Part shown: piece by piece, positions 33,825 to 43,138 of the stretch
How positions within the stretch are numbered: position 1 is the stretch's first letter
How the letters are laid out: each line of letters opens with the position of its first letter
Assembly (NCBI RefSeq): GCF_000373985.1
Contig: NZ_KB893123.1
Location: 1 to 64,000 of the forward strand
Source of the DNA: Desulfobacter curvatus DSM 3379
GTDB taxonomy: Bacteria; Desulfobacterota; Desulfobacteria; Desulfobacterales; Desulfobacteraceae
Reading direction: 5' to 3'
DNA length: 64,000 nt
Program-made: the position numbers and the translations under genes
The notes under the pieces: generated by a model
What the model saw: only the letters and a program-made list of their open reading frames with translations
What the model was told of the DNA's origin: nothing
Databases searched by the model: none

Positions 33825-36655
33825 CCGACGTCACCGAGAACAAGAGAAAACCAATTGCCGTTCAGGCCGCTGCCCTTATCGTAATGCTGATGGCCTTTTA
33901 CATCAGCACATTTTACAATTTTCTGCTCTTTCATACCCTTGCCGAGATGTTTGCAGTGGTGACCGCCTGCAGTATTTTCATGGTGACCTGGAATGCCCGG
34001 CGATTTTTCAAAGAGAAGTCGTTTTTCACTTTTGTGGGAATCTCTTATCTTTTTGTTGGGATACTGGATCTGATACATACCATGACTTATAAAGGGGTCA
34101 ATATCATGCCGGGTCTTGGATCCAACGTGACGACCCAATTATGGATATCAGCCCGCTACATTGAAAGCTTTTCATTGTTAGGGGCATTTTTTCTATTTAA
34201 AAGCCGGATCAGGGCATCAATTTATCTTCTTGGTTTTTCAGCGGTCACGGTGTTGATTTTGCTCTCTATTTTCGTCTGGCAGATATTTCCCGACTGCTAT
34301 CTTGAACATGCCGGTGGTTTGACCGCGTTCAAGAGAAACAGCGAATACATTATTTGCCTGATTCTGTGCCTGGCGCTATCAGCCCTTCATCACAGCCGAA
34401 ACCGCTTCGACGGGACGCTTTTCAACTGGCTGCAGGCATCCATCATCCTTACCATTATCTCTGAATTGCTGTTTACAACCTATATCGGGGTGTATGGTCC
34501 GGCCAATATGCTTGGACACTTTTTCAAAATCATTTCCTATTACTGCCTTTACAAGGCGCTGATTGAAACCGGCCTTTCAAGGCCTTACAGTACATTGTTT
34601 AAAAATCTTACCGACAGCAGGGAAAGTTATCAGGCCCTATTTTCAAATATGATCGACGGGTTTGCCAGATACCGGGTGATTTGGGATGAAAAAGGGACAC
34701 CCGTGGATTATGAATTTCTGGAAATCAATCCCGCGTTTGAAAAACTGACGGGTTTCAAAGATGTGATCGGCAAAAGGATCACACAGTTGATGCCAGACAT
34801 ACAAAAGGACTCGGTCGACTGGATTGCCTGTCTTGGTAAGGCGGTCATACAAGGAGATCCTGTTCGTATTGAGGGACACTCCGGCCGGCTTAAAAAATGG
34901 TTTTCCGTTAATGCCTATTGTGTCAGGCACGGCGAGCTTGTCACCATTTTCGAAGATATCACCGAAAAAAAACAGGCGAGTGATGCCCTCTTTGTTCAAA
35001 GTGAGTGGCTTAAAACCACATTAAACAGTATCGGAGACGGTGTCATTTCAGCCGATGAAAACAGGCGGGTTTCATTTATTAACCCGGCCGCAGAAAGACT
35101 GACCGGCTGGCCGGGGGCGGATGCATTGGGTAAACCAATTGAAGAAATATTTTCCATAGACCTGGAACCCCGGGATTGTTCCTGCAGGCAGATACAGGAA
35201 TCCTATGTTCCCGAAAACTTGCCGATTCCCCTTGCCTGCAAAGGAATGCTGGTGCGCCGGGACGATACCCGAATTCCGGTTGAGGAGACCGTCAGCCGAC
35301 TTGAAAATGAAAACAAAGAGATGACCGGGTTTGTACTCATATTTCGTGACATCAGCGCCCAGCAAGAATACCAGGACGAACTTGAAGATGCCAATGAGCT
35401 TCTCGAAGAAAAAATTGGGCAGCGGACCCGGTCCCTGAACCAGACCATTAAACGCCTTGAAAAAGAGATTGCACTGCGGGTGGCGGCTGAAACCCGCTAC
35501 CACAATGCCCATCAAGAGGTTCTGGCCCGGGCGGACCAACTCAGGGCGCTGGCCGGGAAGCTCACCATGGCGGAGCAGGCAGAACGCAGGCGGGTGGCAA
35601 AGGTGCTGCATGACGGTATCCAGCAGTATATGGCAGCAGCCAAGCTGCATCTAAGTGGCCTGGAACGGCAGATCCAGGATCCACAGTTGAATAAATCGGT
35701 TAGAAAAATTGAAGAAACCATCGGTACCTGCATCCAAATGGCCCGGTCATTAAGCGCGGACTTAAGTCCGCCAGCACTTTACAGGGGCGGACTGGTCTCC
35801 GGTTTAAGATGGCTTGCCGGACGAATGCAGGAACGTCATCAATTTCACATGGATTTTGCATCACAAATATCCGATGTGTCGCTTTCCGAAGACATCGTGC
35901 TGCTGGTGTTCGAGTCAGTACGTGAGCTGCTGTTCAATGCGGTCAAGTATGCCGGAACGTCAAAAGCCAAAGTAACCCTGAAAGTTAAGGGAAAAGATCG
36001 TCTTTGCCTCAGTGTCAGGGACGAGGGCAAGGGATTTGATCCATCCAACATCATGGTTTCCGATAATATGAGGCAGGGACTTGGCCTGTTCAGCATTCAG
36101 GAACGGATTGAATTAATCGGAGGAACCTTTAATATCACAAGCAGCCCAGGCAGCGGCAGCCGGTTTGATATTGTGTTGCCGTACGAACAGGAGATAACAA
36201 CGCCCATTTCAGCAAACGATGCCCCCACCAGTGAATCTACCGTCTCCTCTGATGGTGATGCCGGCAAGAAAAAAAAATCAAAAAAAGATATCCGGGTGTT
36301 GCTGGCAGACGATCATGCGATCTTTCGTAAAGGCGTATTTCAAGCGCTTAAGGAAACTGCCGGTATCCAGGTCGTCGGCCAGGCTCATGATGGCATGGAG
36401 ATTGTGGAGCTGGCCGGAACATTAAAACCCGATGTCATTCTGATGGATATCAACATGCCGGGCATGAACGGCATTGAGGCCACCCGCCGTATTTATAAGG
36501 CGCATCCTGAAATAAAAATCCTAGCCTTGTCCATGTATGAAAAAAAAGACTACGCCCGGGAGATCGTTTCTGCAGGTGCCATAGATTTCATCAGTAAAGG
36601 AGCTAAAGCCTCTGAAATGGTGGCAGCTATTCAGAACGCCGTAGCCGTTATTTAA
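33815..36655 (+). CDS. MASE3-PAS-PAS hybrid histidine kinase with C-terminal receiver
   Basis: A 946-residue membrane kinase. A seven-helix MASE3 sensor (about 20-235) is followed by PAS (about 270-385), PAS (about 400-520, INPAAERLTGWPG), coiled coil (525-585), a HisKA_3 helix with phospho-His in VLHDGIQQ (about residue 599), HATPase (about 690-790, GKGFDPSNI and GLGLFSIQER) and a NarL-like receiver (about 828-946, LLADDHAIF, ILMDINMPGMNG) lacking a DNA-binding domain. AAGGG precedes ATG 33815. The ligand is unknown. The same-strand NarL regulator upstream could receive phosphate after the internal receiver. Confidence 0.92.
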   Translation: MAITDVTENKRKPIAVQAAALIVMLMAFYISTFYNFLLFHTLAEMFAVVTACSIFMVTWNARRFFKEKSFFTFVGISYLFVGILDLIHTMTYKGVNIMPGLGSNVTTQLWISARYIESFSLLGAFFLFKSRIRASIYLLGFSAVTVLILLSIFVWQIFPDCYLEHAGGLTAFKRNSEYIICLILCLALSALHHSRNRFDGTLFNWLQASIILTIISELLFTTYIGVYGPANMLGHFFKIISYYCLYKALIETGLSRPYSTLFKNLTDSRESYQALFSNMIDGFARYRVIWDEKGTPVDYEFLEINPAFEKLTGFKDVIGKRITQLMPDIQKDSVDWIACLGKAVIQGDPVRIEGHSGRLKKWFSVNAYCVRHGELVTIFEDITEKKQASDALFVQSEWLKTTLNSIGDGVISADENRRVSFINPAAERLTGWPGADALGKPIEEIFSIDLEPRDCSCRQIQESYVPENLPIPLACKGMLVRRDDTRIPVEETVSRLENENKEMTGFVLIFRDISAQQEYQDELEDANELLEEKIGQRTRSLNQTIKRLEKEIALRVAAETRYHNAHQEVLARADQLRALAGKLTMAEQAERRRVAKVLHDGIQQYMAAAKLHLSGLERQIQDPQLNKSVRKIEETIGTCIQMARSLSADLSPPALYRGGLVSGLRWLAGRMQERHQFHMDFASQISDVSLSEDIVLLVFESVRELLFNAVKYAGTSKAKVTLKVKGKDRLCLSVRDEGKGFDPSNIMVSDNMRQGLGLFSIQERIELIGGTFNITSSPGSGSRFDIVLPYEQEITTPISANDAPTSESTVSSDGDAGKKKKSKKDIRVLLADDHAIFRKGVFQALKETAGIQVVGQAHDGMEIVELAGTLKPDVILMDINMPGMNGIEATRRIYKAHPEIKILALSMYEKKDYAREIVSAGAIDFISKGAKASEMVAAIQNAVAVI

Positions 36656-36905
36656 CATATTCCTTTTCTTTTTTGCCGATTCTGTTATGGCCGACACTTG
36701 GTTCATCCATACGGGTTGTCTGTAATTACAGGCTTTGAACAGTATCCCCTGTCGTTTAAAGATAAACGCCGATTACCTGTAAATGAGAATCCAAATGACG
36801 GAATATGTTTCATTGACAGGTAGAAATACCACCTATATTGTGACCAATATATGTAAACCAGCGGGTCTCAATTATCCAGAGGGAGGGGCATGGCAGAAAG
36901 CAAAG

Positions 36906-39900
36906 ATGAACAAAAAAACAGAAAAAACGAGTTCCGTTAACGAAAAACCCAAAGCAGTACTGCCTTTTCTCATTGTAGGAATCGGTGCATCTGCCGGCGG
37001 GCTGGATGCATTTCAAAAATTTTTTTCTTCCTTGCCCGAGGCACCGGACATGGCGTTTGTATTGATCCAACACCTGGATCCCAATCATGAGAGCATGATG
37101 CCGGATCTGCTTTCCCGCCATACCGGATTACAAGTTCTTCAAGTCACCAAACAGACACCGATTGAAAAAAATACGGTTTATATCATCCCACCGGGGAAAT
37201 ATTTGGGCCTTGAAGGCGAGCACCTGGTGCTGTCCGAACCACCTGAAAGCCGTGGTATGCGGATGGCCATTGATTTCTTTTTCAAAACACTGGCTGAAAA
37301 CCTTCGTGAAAAAGCGGTTTGTATCGTTCTTTCCGGGACAGGTTCCGACGGCACCACAGGCCTGCGGGAGGTCAAAGCAAACGGTGGCCTGGCCATTGTT
37401 CAAGACCCTGAAACCGCCCAGCACGACGGCATGCCCAGAAGTGCCATCAGCACAGGTGCTGTGGATCGTATTCTTGCCCCGGAAAAAATGCCGAAGGTTC
37501 TGCAGGAGTATGCCCGGCATCCCTATGTAAACGGCATAAATAAAGGGGTGCTGGAAGATACATCTGAAAATGATGATCAGCTTGAAGATATTTTGGCCCT
37601 GCTCTATGCCAAAACAGGGCATGAATTCAAACATTACAAAAAAAGCACCCTGGCCCGCCGTATTCAGCGACGGATGTCACTGAACCATATCGGCAAGGCT
37701 AAGGATTACCTTGGGTATTTAAGGAAATCCGATCAGGAAGCAGAAGATCTTTTCAAAGATATGCTGATCAATGTAACGGCCTTTTTCCGTGAGCCGGAGG
37801 CCTGGGAGATACTGGAAAAGCAGATTATACCCAAGTTGATAGAACGGTGTGATAAAAATTCGCCCATCCGTGTATGGGCGCCCGGGTGTGCCAGCGGAGA
37901 AGAGGCTTACAGCATTGCCATGCTGCTCCACGAGGCCATTGAACGAAGAGAGAAACGATGCGATGTGCAGATTTTCGGCACAGACATTGACAAGGATGCA
38001 TTCCAGATTGCACGGAACGGCCGGTATCCGGAAAGTATTGCGGCCCAGGTCTCTGCTGAGCGGCTGGAACGCTTTTTTGACCGGGAAGACGGCTTTTTTG
38101 TCGTCAAAAAATATATGCGGGAATCTGTGGTGTTTGCACCGCAGTCCCTGATCAATGATCCGCCGTTTTCCAGCCAGGACCTGGTGATCTGCCGCAATCT
38201 GTTAATCTATCTGGAAGCGGACACACAATTTAAAGTGATCCGGCTTTTTCATTTTGCCCTGAAGCAAGACGGGTTTCTTTTTCTTGGCAATAGTGAAACC
38301 ATCGGTTCCCAAAAAGACCTTTTTACGCCCGTTTCAAAGAGCTGGCGTATTTTTAAACGCCTGGGAGGCGGCAGACAGCCCAGAATCGAACTGCCGGTTT
38401 TCAGAACCTCCAAAACGCAGCGGACAAGAGATGACGGCACGGCGAACCGTCGCTCACGCATCAAAAGTCCGGTAGGGATTATCCACGAGGCCCTGGTCAA
38501 TGTCTATGCCCCGCCGGCAGTCCTTGTGGACCGGAATTTTGATATTTTGTTTTATCAGGGTGAAACCACAAAGTATTTGAAACTGCCGGAAGGTGAACCC
38601 ACACGTAATCTGCTGGATCATCTGGCGCCCGGTATCCGCACTAAAACCCGGTGGCTGCTCCAGAATGTCATTGAGACTGAGGAGCCAAACACTTTTGAGC
38701 ATGTGCTGATTTTATCCCCCGAGCAGGGCCAGGAAACGATCCGTCTTGAAGCAACGCCCCTTAAACGCCCGCCTGAAGCCAAGGGGCTCATTCTAGTTAC
38801 ATTTTTTTCAACCCCAAGGGAGAAAAAGCCGGAAACAGAAGTGGATAGACCCGGTCCCGATCGAGAAGGCTCTGAGGAAGCGGCTATTCAGCAGCTGGAA
38901 TATGAACTGCAGGTCACCCGGGAGGAACTGCAGTCCACCATAGAAGAAATGGAGACCTCCAACGAAGAGCTCAAAGCCTCCAACGAAGAGGTCATGAGCA
39001 TGAATGAGGAACTTCAGTCCACCAACGAGGAACTGGAAACCAGTAAAGAAGAGCTCCAGTCTTTGAATGAGGAGTTGACCACGGTCAACAATGAGCTGCG
39101 TGAAAAGGTCAAGGAACTGGAAGAGGCAAACGATGACATGGCCAACCTTTTGGCCAGTACCCATATCCCTACAATTTTTCTGGACAGGGAAATGTGCATC
39201 AAACGGTTTACCCCCGGTGCCCTGGATGTCATGCACTTGGTTGGATCGGATACGGGCCGGCGCATTGATCATATTGTAAAGCGGTTTCAGGATGATGATT
39301 TGAGCCGGGATCTGCGCAGGGTGCTCAAGGAACTGATTCCCATCGAACGGGAAGTCTGTGTCACCCAAGAAGAAAGATACTATATCCGGCGTATTTTACC
39401 CTACCGAACCCAGGATGAGCGAATTGCCGGCGTAGTGGTCACGTTCATTGATATCACCCAGCGCCGCAGGGCTATGATGGAGATCAAGGAACGTGAGGAT
39501 CAACTGAAAAAGGCGATACTTCATGCACCATTGCCAGTAATGCTGCTTGCCGAGGATGATGAAATTCTCATGGTCAGCGGGGCATGGTCCCGGATTACCG
39601 GGTATACGGAAAATGAACTTAAAACGAGCGTGAAGTGGACAGAAAAAGCACACGGAGGCAAACAGGCAGAAGTTCTTTTACATATTCGAAAAGTGCTGGA
39701 TAACAAGGTCGAGGTCGATGCCGGAGAGTTTGCTGTCCGGACCAAAAGCGGCCAGGAACGGCTCTGGCACTTTCATTTTTCCCTGCTTGGCAACCTGCCA
39801 GACGGCCGGCGGATGATTATTGCAATGGCCATTGATACGACCACCCGCCGGACCTATGAGCGAAGCCTTAAAGAAAAAGAGGCGCAACTGCAGCAAATAA

Positions 39901-41039
39901 ACGTGGCCCTTGAAGAAAAGATCTCCAGCCGAACCCGTAATCTTGAGGAAAAAACAATGCTGCTTGAAAAAATGGCCATGGAGCTATCCCAGGTGGAACA
40001 ACGGGAACGGCGCAGCCTGGCCTCCCGGCTCCACGATGACCTTCAGCAGATTCTTGCTTCCGCCCGGTTCCGCCTGGACACCTACAGTCGGCAACATGGA
40101 GAAGAAGAAGACGAGATACTTTCCAAAGTTCAAACACTACTCATGGATGCCATCAACGCCTGCCGGGATATTACCTCCAATCTGGCACCTTCGGTGTTGT
40201 ATGATTCCGGTTTGTTCAAAGCCCTGAACTGGGTGTGTAAGAATTTCAAAGACCGCCACGGACTGGAGGTGGCCTGCCATATTCCGGAATCTGCCGAAGA
40301 CCACTTTGACCGGGAGAAATCCATTTTTATTTTTCAAAGTATTAAAGAGCTGCTTTTTAACGTTGTGAAACATGCAGAAACAGGGCATGCAAGCCTGACT
40401 GCTGATATGGACAACAACGGCTGCCTTCATATCCGGGTTCAGGACAAAGGATTGGGATTTAACCCTGAAACAATCCGTGAACACATGGCCCAACGCGGTG
40501 GCTACGGTCTGCTCAGCATCCAGCAGCGAATTGCCTATATCGGCGGAAAAGTAAAAATTATCTCAGAACCGGGGAGAGGCACATGCGTGGATATTCATCT
40601 GCCCCGGCAGGCAGGAACAAAAACCGAGTGTCACGACAGCTTCCCCGAAGAGAACGTGAGACTGGATGACTCCCTGCGCCATGTTGTGATTGTGGATGAC
40701 CATCCCATTTTTCGCGAGGGCCTGAAAAGCCTGCTGGAAAATGAAAAAGATATTGTTATTATAGGTGAGGCCACAGACGGCAAAGAGGCGGTTGACAAAG
40801 TCCGGGAGCTTAATCCGGATGTAGTGCTCATGGACGTCAATATGCCGGGAATGAACGGTATCCAGGCCACCCGGGAAATCTTGAAATACCGGCCCGATGT
40901 CCGGATTATCGGTTTGTCCATCAATGCCGAAGAAGAATCTTCCGAATCAATGTTTGCCGCGGGTGCCCATGCCTATCTGCCCAAAGGCGGATTGGCATCA
41001 GAACTGATTAAGCAAATTCGCAAAAAAGAAGGATGTTAG
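36906..41039 (+). CDS. CheB-CheR-PAS-PAS-HisKA_3-HATPase-receiver fusion protein
   Basis: About 1377 residues with no membrane segment. Order: CheB methylesterase (20-210; GIGASAGGLDAF, LIQHLDPNH, LSGTGSDGTTGL), CheR methyltransferase (230-500; VWAPGCASGEEAYS), a Glu-rich coiled coil (about 660-745), two PAS domains (750-980), HisKA_3 with His in RLHDDLQQ (near 1043), HATPase, and a NarL-like receiver (1265-1377) with no output domain. The start is uncertain: the open frame reaches 36783, ATG 36906 is the first with a ribosome site (AAAGCAAAG), and a better signal (GAGGGAGGGGC) feeds an ATG at 36891 in another frame. The hydrolase gene overlaps its stop. Confidence 0.9.
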   Translation: MNKKTEKTSSVNEKPKAVLPFLIVGIGASAGGLDAFQKFFSSLPEAPDMAFVLIQHLDPNHESMMPDLLSRHTGLQVLQVTKQTPIEKNTVYIIPPGKYLGLEGEHLVLSEPPESRGMRMAIDFFFKTLAENLREKAVCIVLSGTGSDGTTGLREVKANGGLAIVQDPETAQHDGMPRSAISTGAVDRILAPEKMPKVLQEYARHPYVNGINKGVLEDTSENDDQLEDILALLYAKTGHEFKHYKKSTLARRIQRRMSLNHIGKAKDYLGYLRKSDQEAEDLFKDMLINVTAFFREPEAWEILEKQIIPKLIERCDKNSPIRVWAPGCASGEEAYSIAMLLHEAIERREKRCDVQIFGTDIDKDAFQIARNGRYPESIAAQVSAERLERFFDREDGFFVVKKYMRESVVFAPQSLINDPPFSSQDLVICRNLLIYLEADTQFKVIRLFHFALKQDGFLFLGNSETIGSQKDLFTPVSKSWRIFKRLGGGRQPRIELPVFRTSKTQRTRDDGTANRRSRIKSPVGIIHEALVNVYAPPAVLVDRNFDILFYQGETTKYLKLPEGEPTRNLLDHLAPGIRTKTRWLLQNVIETEEPNTFEHVLILSPEQGQETIRLEATPLKRPPEAKGLILVTFFSTPREKKPETEVDRPGPDREGSEEAAIQQLEYELQVTREELQSTIEEMETSNEELKASNEEVMSMNEELQSTNEELETSKEELQSLNEELTTVNNELREKVKELEEANDDMANLLASTHIPTIFLDREMCIKRFTPGALDVMHLVGSDTGRRIDHIVKRFQDDDLSRDLRRVLKELIPIEREVCVTQEERYYIRRILPYRTQDERIAGVVVTFIDITQRRRAMMEIKEREDQLKKAILHAPLPVMLLAEDDEILMVSGAWSRITGYTENELKTSVKWTEKAHGGKQAEVLLHIRKVLDNKVEVDAGEFAVRTKSGQERLWHFHFSLLGNLPDGRRMIIAMAIDTTTRRTYERSLKEKEAQLQQINVALEEKISSRTRNLEEKTMLLEKMAMELSQVEQRERRSLASRLHDDLQQILASARFRLDTYSRQHGEEEDEILSKVQTLLMDAINACRDITSNLAPSVLYDSGLFKALNWVCKNFKDRHGLEVACHIPESAEDHFDREKSIFIFQSIKELLFNVVKHAETGHASLTADMDNNGCLHIRVQDKGLGFNPETIREHMAQRGGYGLLSIQQRIAYIGGKVKIISEPGRGTCVDIHLPRQAGTKTECHDSFPEENVRLDDSLRHVVIVDDHPIFREGLKSLLENEKDIVIIGEATDGKEAVDKVRELNPDVVLMDVNMPGMNGIQATREILKYRPDVRIIGLSINAEEESSESMFAAGAHAYLPKGGLASELIKQIRKKEGC

Positions 41040-41872
41040 AAGTGTCAGAGTGGAAGCTGCCGGAATCGTATGATTTTAATGGAAGGATTGTTCGATATGG
41101 AGTCCGTGGCCATGGCCCGGCCGTGGTACTGGTTCACGGTACACCATGGTCGTCCTTCAACCTTCGCCATCTTATTGAGCCGTTATCAAAAGAGTTCTGC
41201 GTATATTATTATGATCTTTTAGGATACGGCCAGTCAGACAAATCGCCAGGTGATGTCTCCTTAGGTCTCCAAAATCAGGTGTTAACGCAACTTTTGGATC
41301 ACTGGGGGCTTAAAAACCCCGCCATTATCGGCCATGACTTCGGGGGTACGACAGTTCTTCGAACCTATCTCATCAATGGGTGCAAATTTAATAAAATTGT
41401 TCTTATTGATCCGGTGGCGATTTCTCCCTGGGGCTCGCCTTTTTTCCAGCACGTAAAGGCCCACCAGTCCGCGTTTGCCGGTGTTCCGGATTATATTCAT
41501 GAGGCAATAGTTCGCGCCTACGTCAAAACGGCTGCGTTCATGCCCATAGATACCGAAACGCTAAATATGATTGTTTCTCCTTGGACAGATCCAAACGGGA
41601 AGGTGGCCTTTTATCAACAGATGGCACAGGCCAATTCAGGTTATACCGACGAGGTGCAACCCCTTTATCCCCTTATTACCAATCCTGTTTTAATTCTTTG
41701 GGGACGTGAGGATACCTGGATCCCAATGGAAAAAGGTAAAACGTTACATGAAATGATTCCGGGCTCATCATTACATGTGATTCCGGATGCGGGGCATTTA
41801 GTGATCGAAGAGAAACCAGATCTGCTTATGGAAAAAATTCGTCCTTTTTTCGGTATCAAGGTTTTGCAGTAG
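41033..41872 (+). CDS. Alpha/beta hydrolase with Asp nucleophile (epoxide hydrolase / dehalogenase-like)
   Basis: A 279-residue alpha/beta hydrolase. LVHGTPWSS gives the oxyanion hole, GHDFGGTT the nucleophile elbow with Asp rather than Ser, WGREDTW the acid and DAGHLVIEE the catalytic His. An Asp nucleophile is the mark of epoxide hydrolases and haloalkane or haloacetate dehalogenases. The ATG overlaps the stop of the CheB-CheR kinase by seven bases, an unexpected partner for a metabolic enzyme; it may process a ligand sensed by that kinase (inference). Its last codons form the left arm of a 12-bp inverted repeat. Confidence 0.85.
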   Translation: MLEVSEWKLPESYDFNGRIVRYGVRGHGPAVVLVHGTPWSSFNLRHLIEPLSKEFCVYYYDLLGYGQSDKSPGDVSLGLQNQVLTQLLDHWGLKNPAIIGHDFGGTTVLRTYLINGCKFNKIVLIDPVAISPWGSPFFQHVKAHQSAFAGVPDYIHEAIVRAYVKTAAFMPIDTETLNMIVSPWTDPNGKVAFYQQMAQANSGYTDEVQPLYPLITNPVLILWGREDTWIPMEKGKTLHEMIPGSSLHVIPDAGHLVIEEKPDLLMEKIRPFFGIKVLQ

Positions 41873-41898
41873 ATTACTACGGCAGCAACCTTGATACC
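41852..41898. terminator. Long inverted repeat across the hydrolase stop codon
   Basis: GGTATCAAGGTT (41852-41863, still coding) is the exact reverse complement of AACCTTGATACC (41887-41898), with further partial pairing inside around GTAGATTAC. It lies between convergent genes (hydrolase and dfx). A weaker TCCT..AGGA hairpin with a T run follows at about 41911-41926. Probably a bidirectional transcription stop. Confidence 0.6.
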
Positions 41899-41953
41899 TT
41901 GAAGCTAAAATCCTCTTTTTCAGGACGACCAAATTTTAATCAGTACCTGGCGC

Positions 41954-42328
41954 TCAAGATTTCCAAAGGCCGTGGACATTGCAGTATTCCCGGGCGGTAA
42001 CATTTGCAGGACAGCCTTTGAAAATGGCTTCCGGGGTCTGACCGGGTTTCAGATAGGTACGGCAGGATGTATCCCCGTCGATAACTTCAATCCATTCAAT
42101 ATAATGTTTTTCCTCCATGGGGTGGGGATTAGACCCTACTTTGACTTTGATGCCTTCGGCCGTTGTTTCAATCACGGGGACATGTTTTTCTTTTCCCTCA
42201 TCCGCACTTTTTTCTTCAAAAAGGACCATTTCCGCACCGCAGCAAACCAGGTTTCCATCGGCACCGTGAAGAACCTCAACAACATTTCCGCAAAGTTCGC
42301 ATTTATAGATCTGTTTTTGTTCAGCCAT
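41954..42328 (-). CDS. dfx: Desulfoferrodoxin (superoxide reductase)
   Basis: Reduces superoxide to hydrogen peroxide without making oxygen; the main superoxide defence of many sulfate reducers. The 124-residue protein has the N-terminal desulforedoxin centre (YKCELCGN and LVCCGAEM, all four Cys) and the catalytic non-haem iron site (KHVPVIE, NPHPMEEKHYIEWIE, and EYCNVHGLWK with the Cys and last His). Length is typical of the two-iron class. AAGGAGGAAAC lies before the ATG. It neighbours a ferritin-like protein on the same strand. Confidence 0.97.
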   Translation of the reverse strand: MAEQKQIYKCELCGNVVEVLHGADGNLVCCGAEMVLFEEKSADEGKEKHVPVIETTAEGIKVKVGSNPHPMEEKHYIEWIEVIDGDTSCRTYLKPGQTPEAIFKGCPANVTAREYCNVHGLWKS

Positions 42329-42632
42329 GTTTCCTCCTTAATTTTATTTAAGCTTTGTTTTGTGCAAGTGAACCCTTTGTGTAAATGATTCCCGGCTAAT
42401 TTGATACGATCAAGATTACAGGGAAGGCGCTTAACCGTAAATCAGGGTTTCCACCCATTGGCACCGGTATGACTATGTAGTTGCAAATATACATCATTTT
42501 CCCCATTGAAAAAAACAGGGACGACGCCTTATCTTTAAGTTGTGAGCATGAGAACCGAAGGTACGGAGAAAAAACCTGACCGTCAAAGGAGATTTAATTG
42601 GCACGGAATCCAGGTAAAAAAGAGAGGTGTTT

Positions 42633-42920
42633 TCAACCGTTTGCCACGATCCGTATTTTAGGGCCGCAATCCGGCAACGGTTCACGAAGAGCGGCTGAAG
42701 TTATGGCATCCCAGTGTTTGGCAATCATTTCATTCGCCATTTTGAGAACTTCGCTGCTCAACTGCTCGGCATGGTCTGCATGCCGGGCTTTTAAATCCTC
42801 AAGCTGCGCGCGGATGACCGAATCGGTTACGGTTTCAAGTGCTTGATCATATGTCCGGACCGCCTTGGTTTCCAGCTGAATCAATTGGTCCAGTGTTTTT
42901 AATGTTCTTTTCTTGTCCAT
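42633..42920 (-). CDS. Small ferritin-like helical protein
   Basis: A 95-residue helical protein with spaced Glu, His and Tyr residues (QLIQLETKAVRTYDQALE, then KARHADHAEQL) in the style of DUF2383 or half-ferritin families. Two helices could make a four-helix bundle by dimerising. Start 42920 has GGAAGG five bases upstream. Its position beside dfx suggests a role in iron or oxidative stress, which is inference; the family call is tentative. Confidence 0.6.
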   Translation of the reverse strand: MDKKRTLKTLDQLIQLETKAVRTYDQALETVTDSVIRAQLEDLKARHADHAEQLSSEVLKMANEMIAKHWDAITSAALREPLPDCGPKIRIVANG

Positions 42921-43138
42921 ACACACCTTCCGATTCCTTAAAAAAAGCGTTGAAGGTCTTCTTACCCCGTGCCGTATGATCCTTTAACTGCCAGATCATC
43001 ATTCAACTCTCTTCAACCCGGGGTCATTGATGCCACTATTTAAATACAAAAAGCAACGCGTTGTATATGTGGGAAAACCCCCATACCTGCAGTTTAATTC
43101 CTGTATGTATTTGGTTCGTATGCCACAAAAGATACGAT

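Noticed and set aside
36656..36782. Further copy of the dispersed element near TTATGGCCGACAC
   Set aside because: The match is about ten bases, lacks the second arm and the CACAAC tail, and does not touch the stop codon.
42598..42846. Plus-strand TTG-start ORF with AAAGGAG upstream, opposite the ferritin-like gene
   Set aside because: Most of it is antisense to a better-supported gene and the peptide is Ser/Cys-rich shadow sequence.
42940..43138. Riboswitch or small RNA between the ferritin-like gene and the receiver-DHp gene
   Set aside because: Only a short TATGGGGG/CCCACATA-type hairpin and a CAACGCGTTG palindrome were seen; nothing matches a known RNA class.
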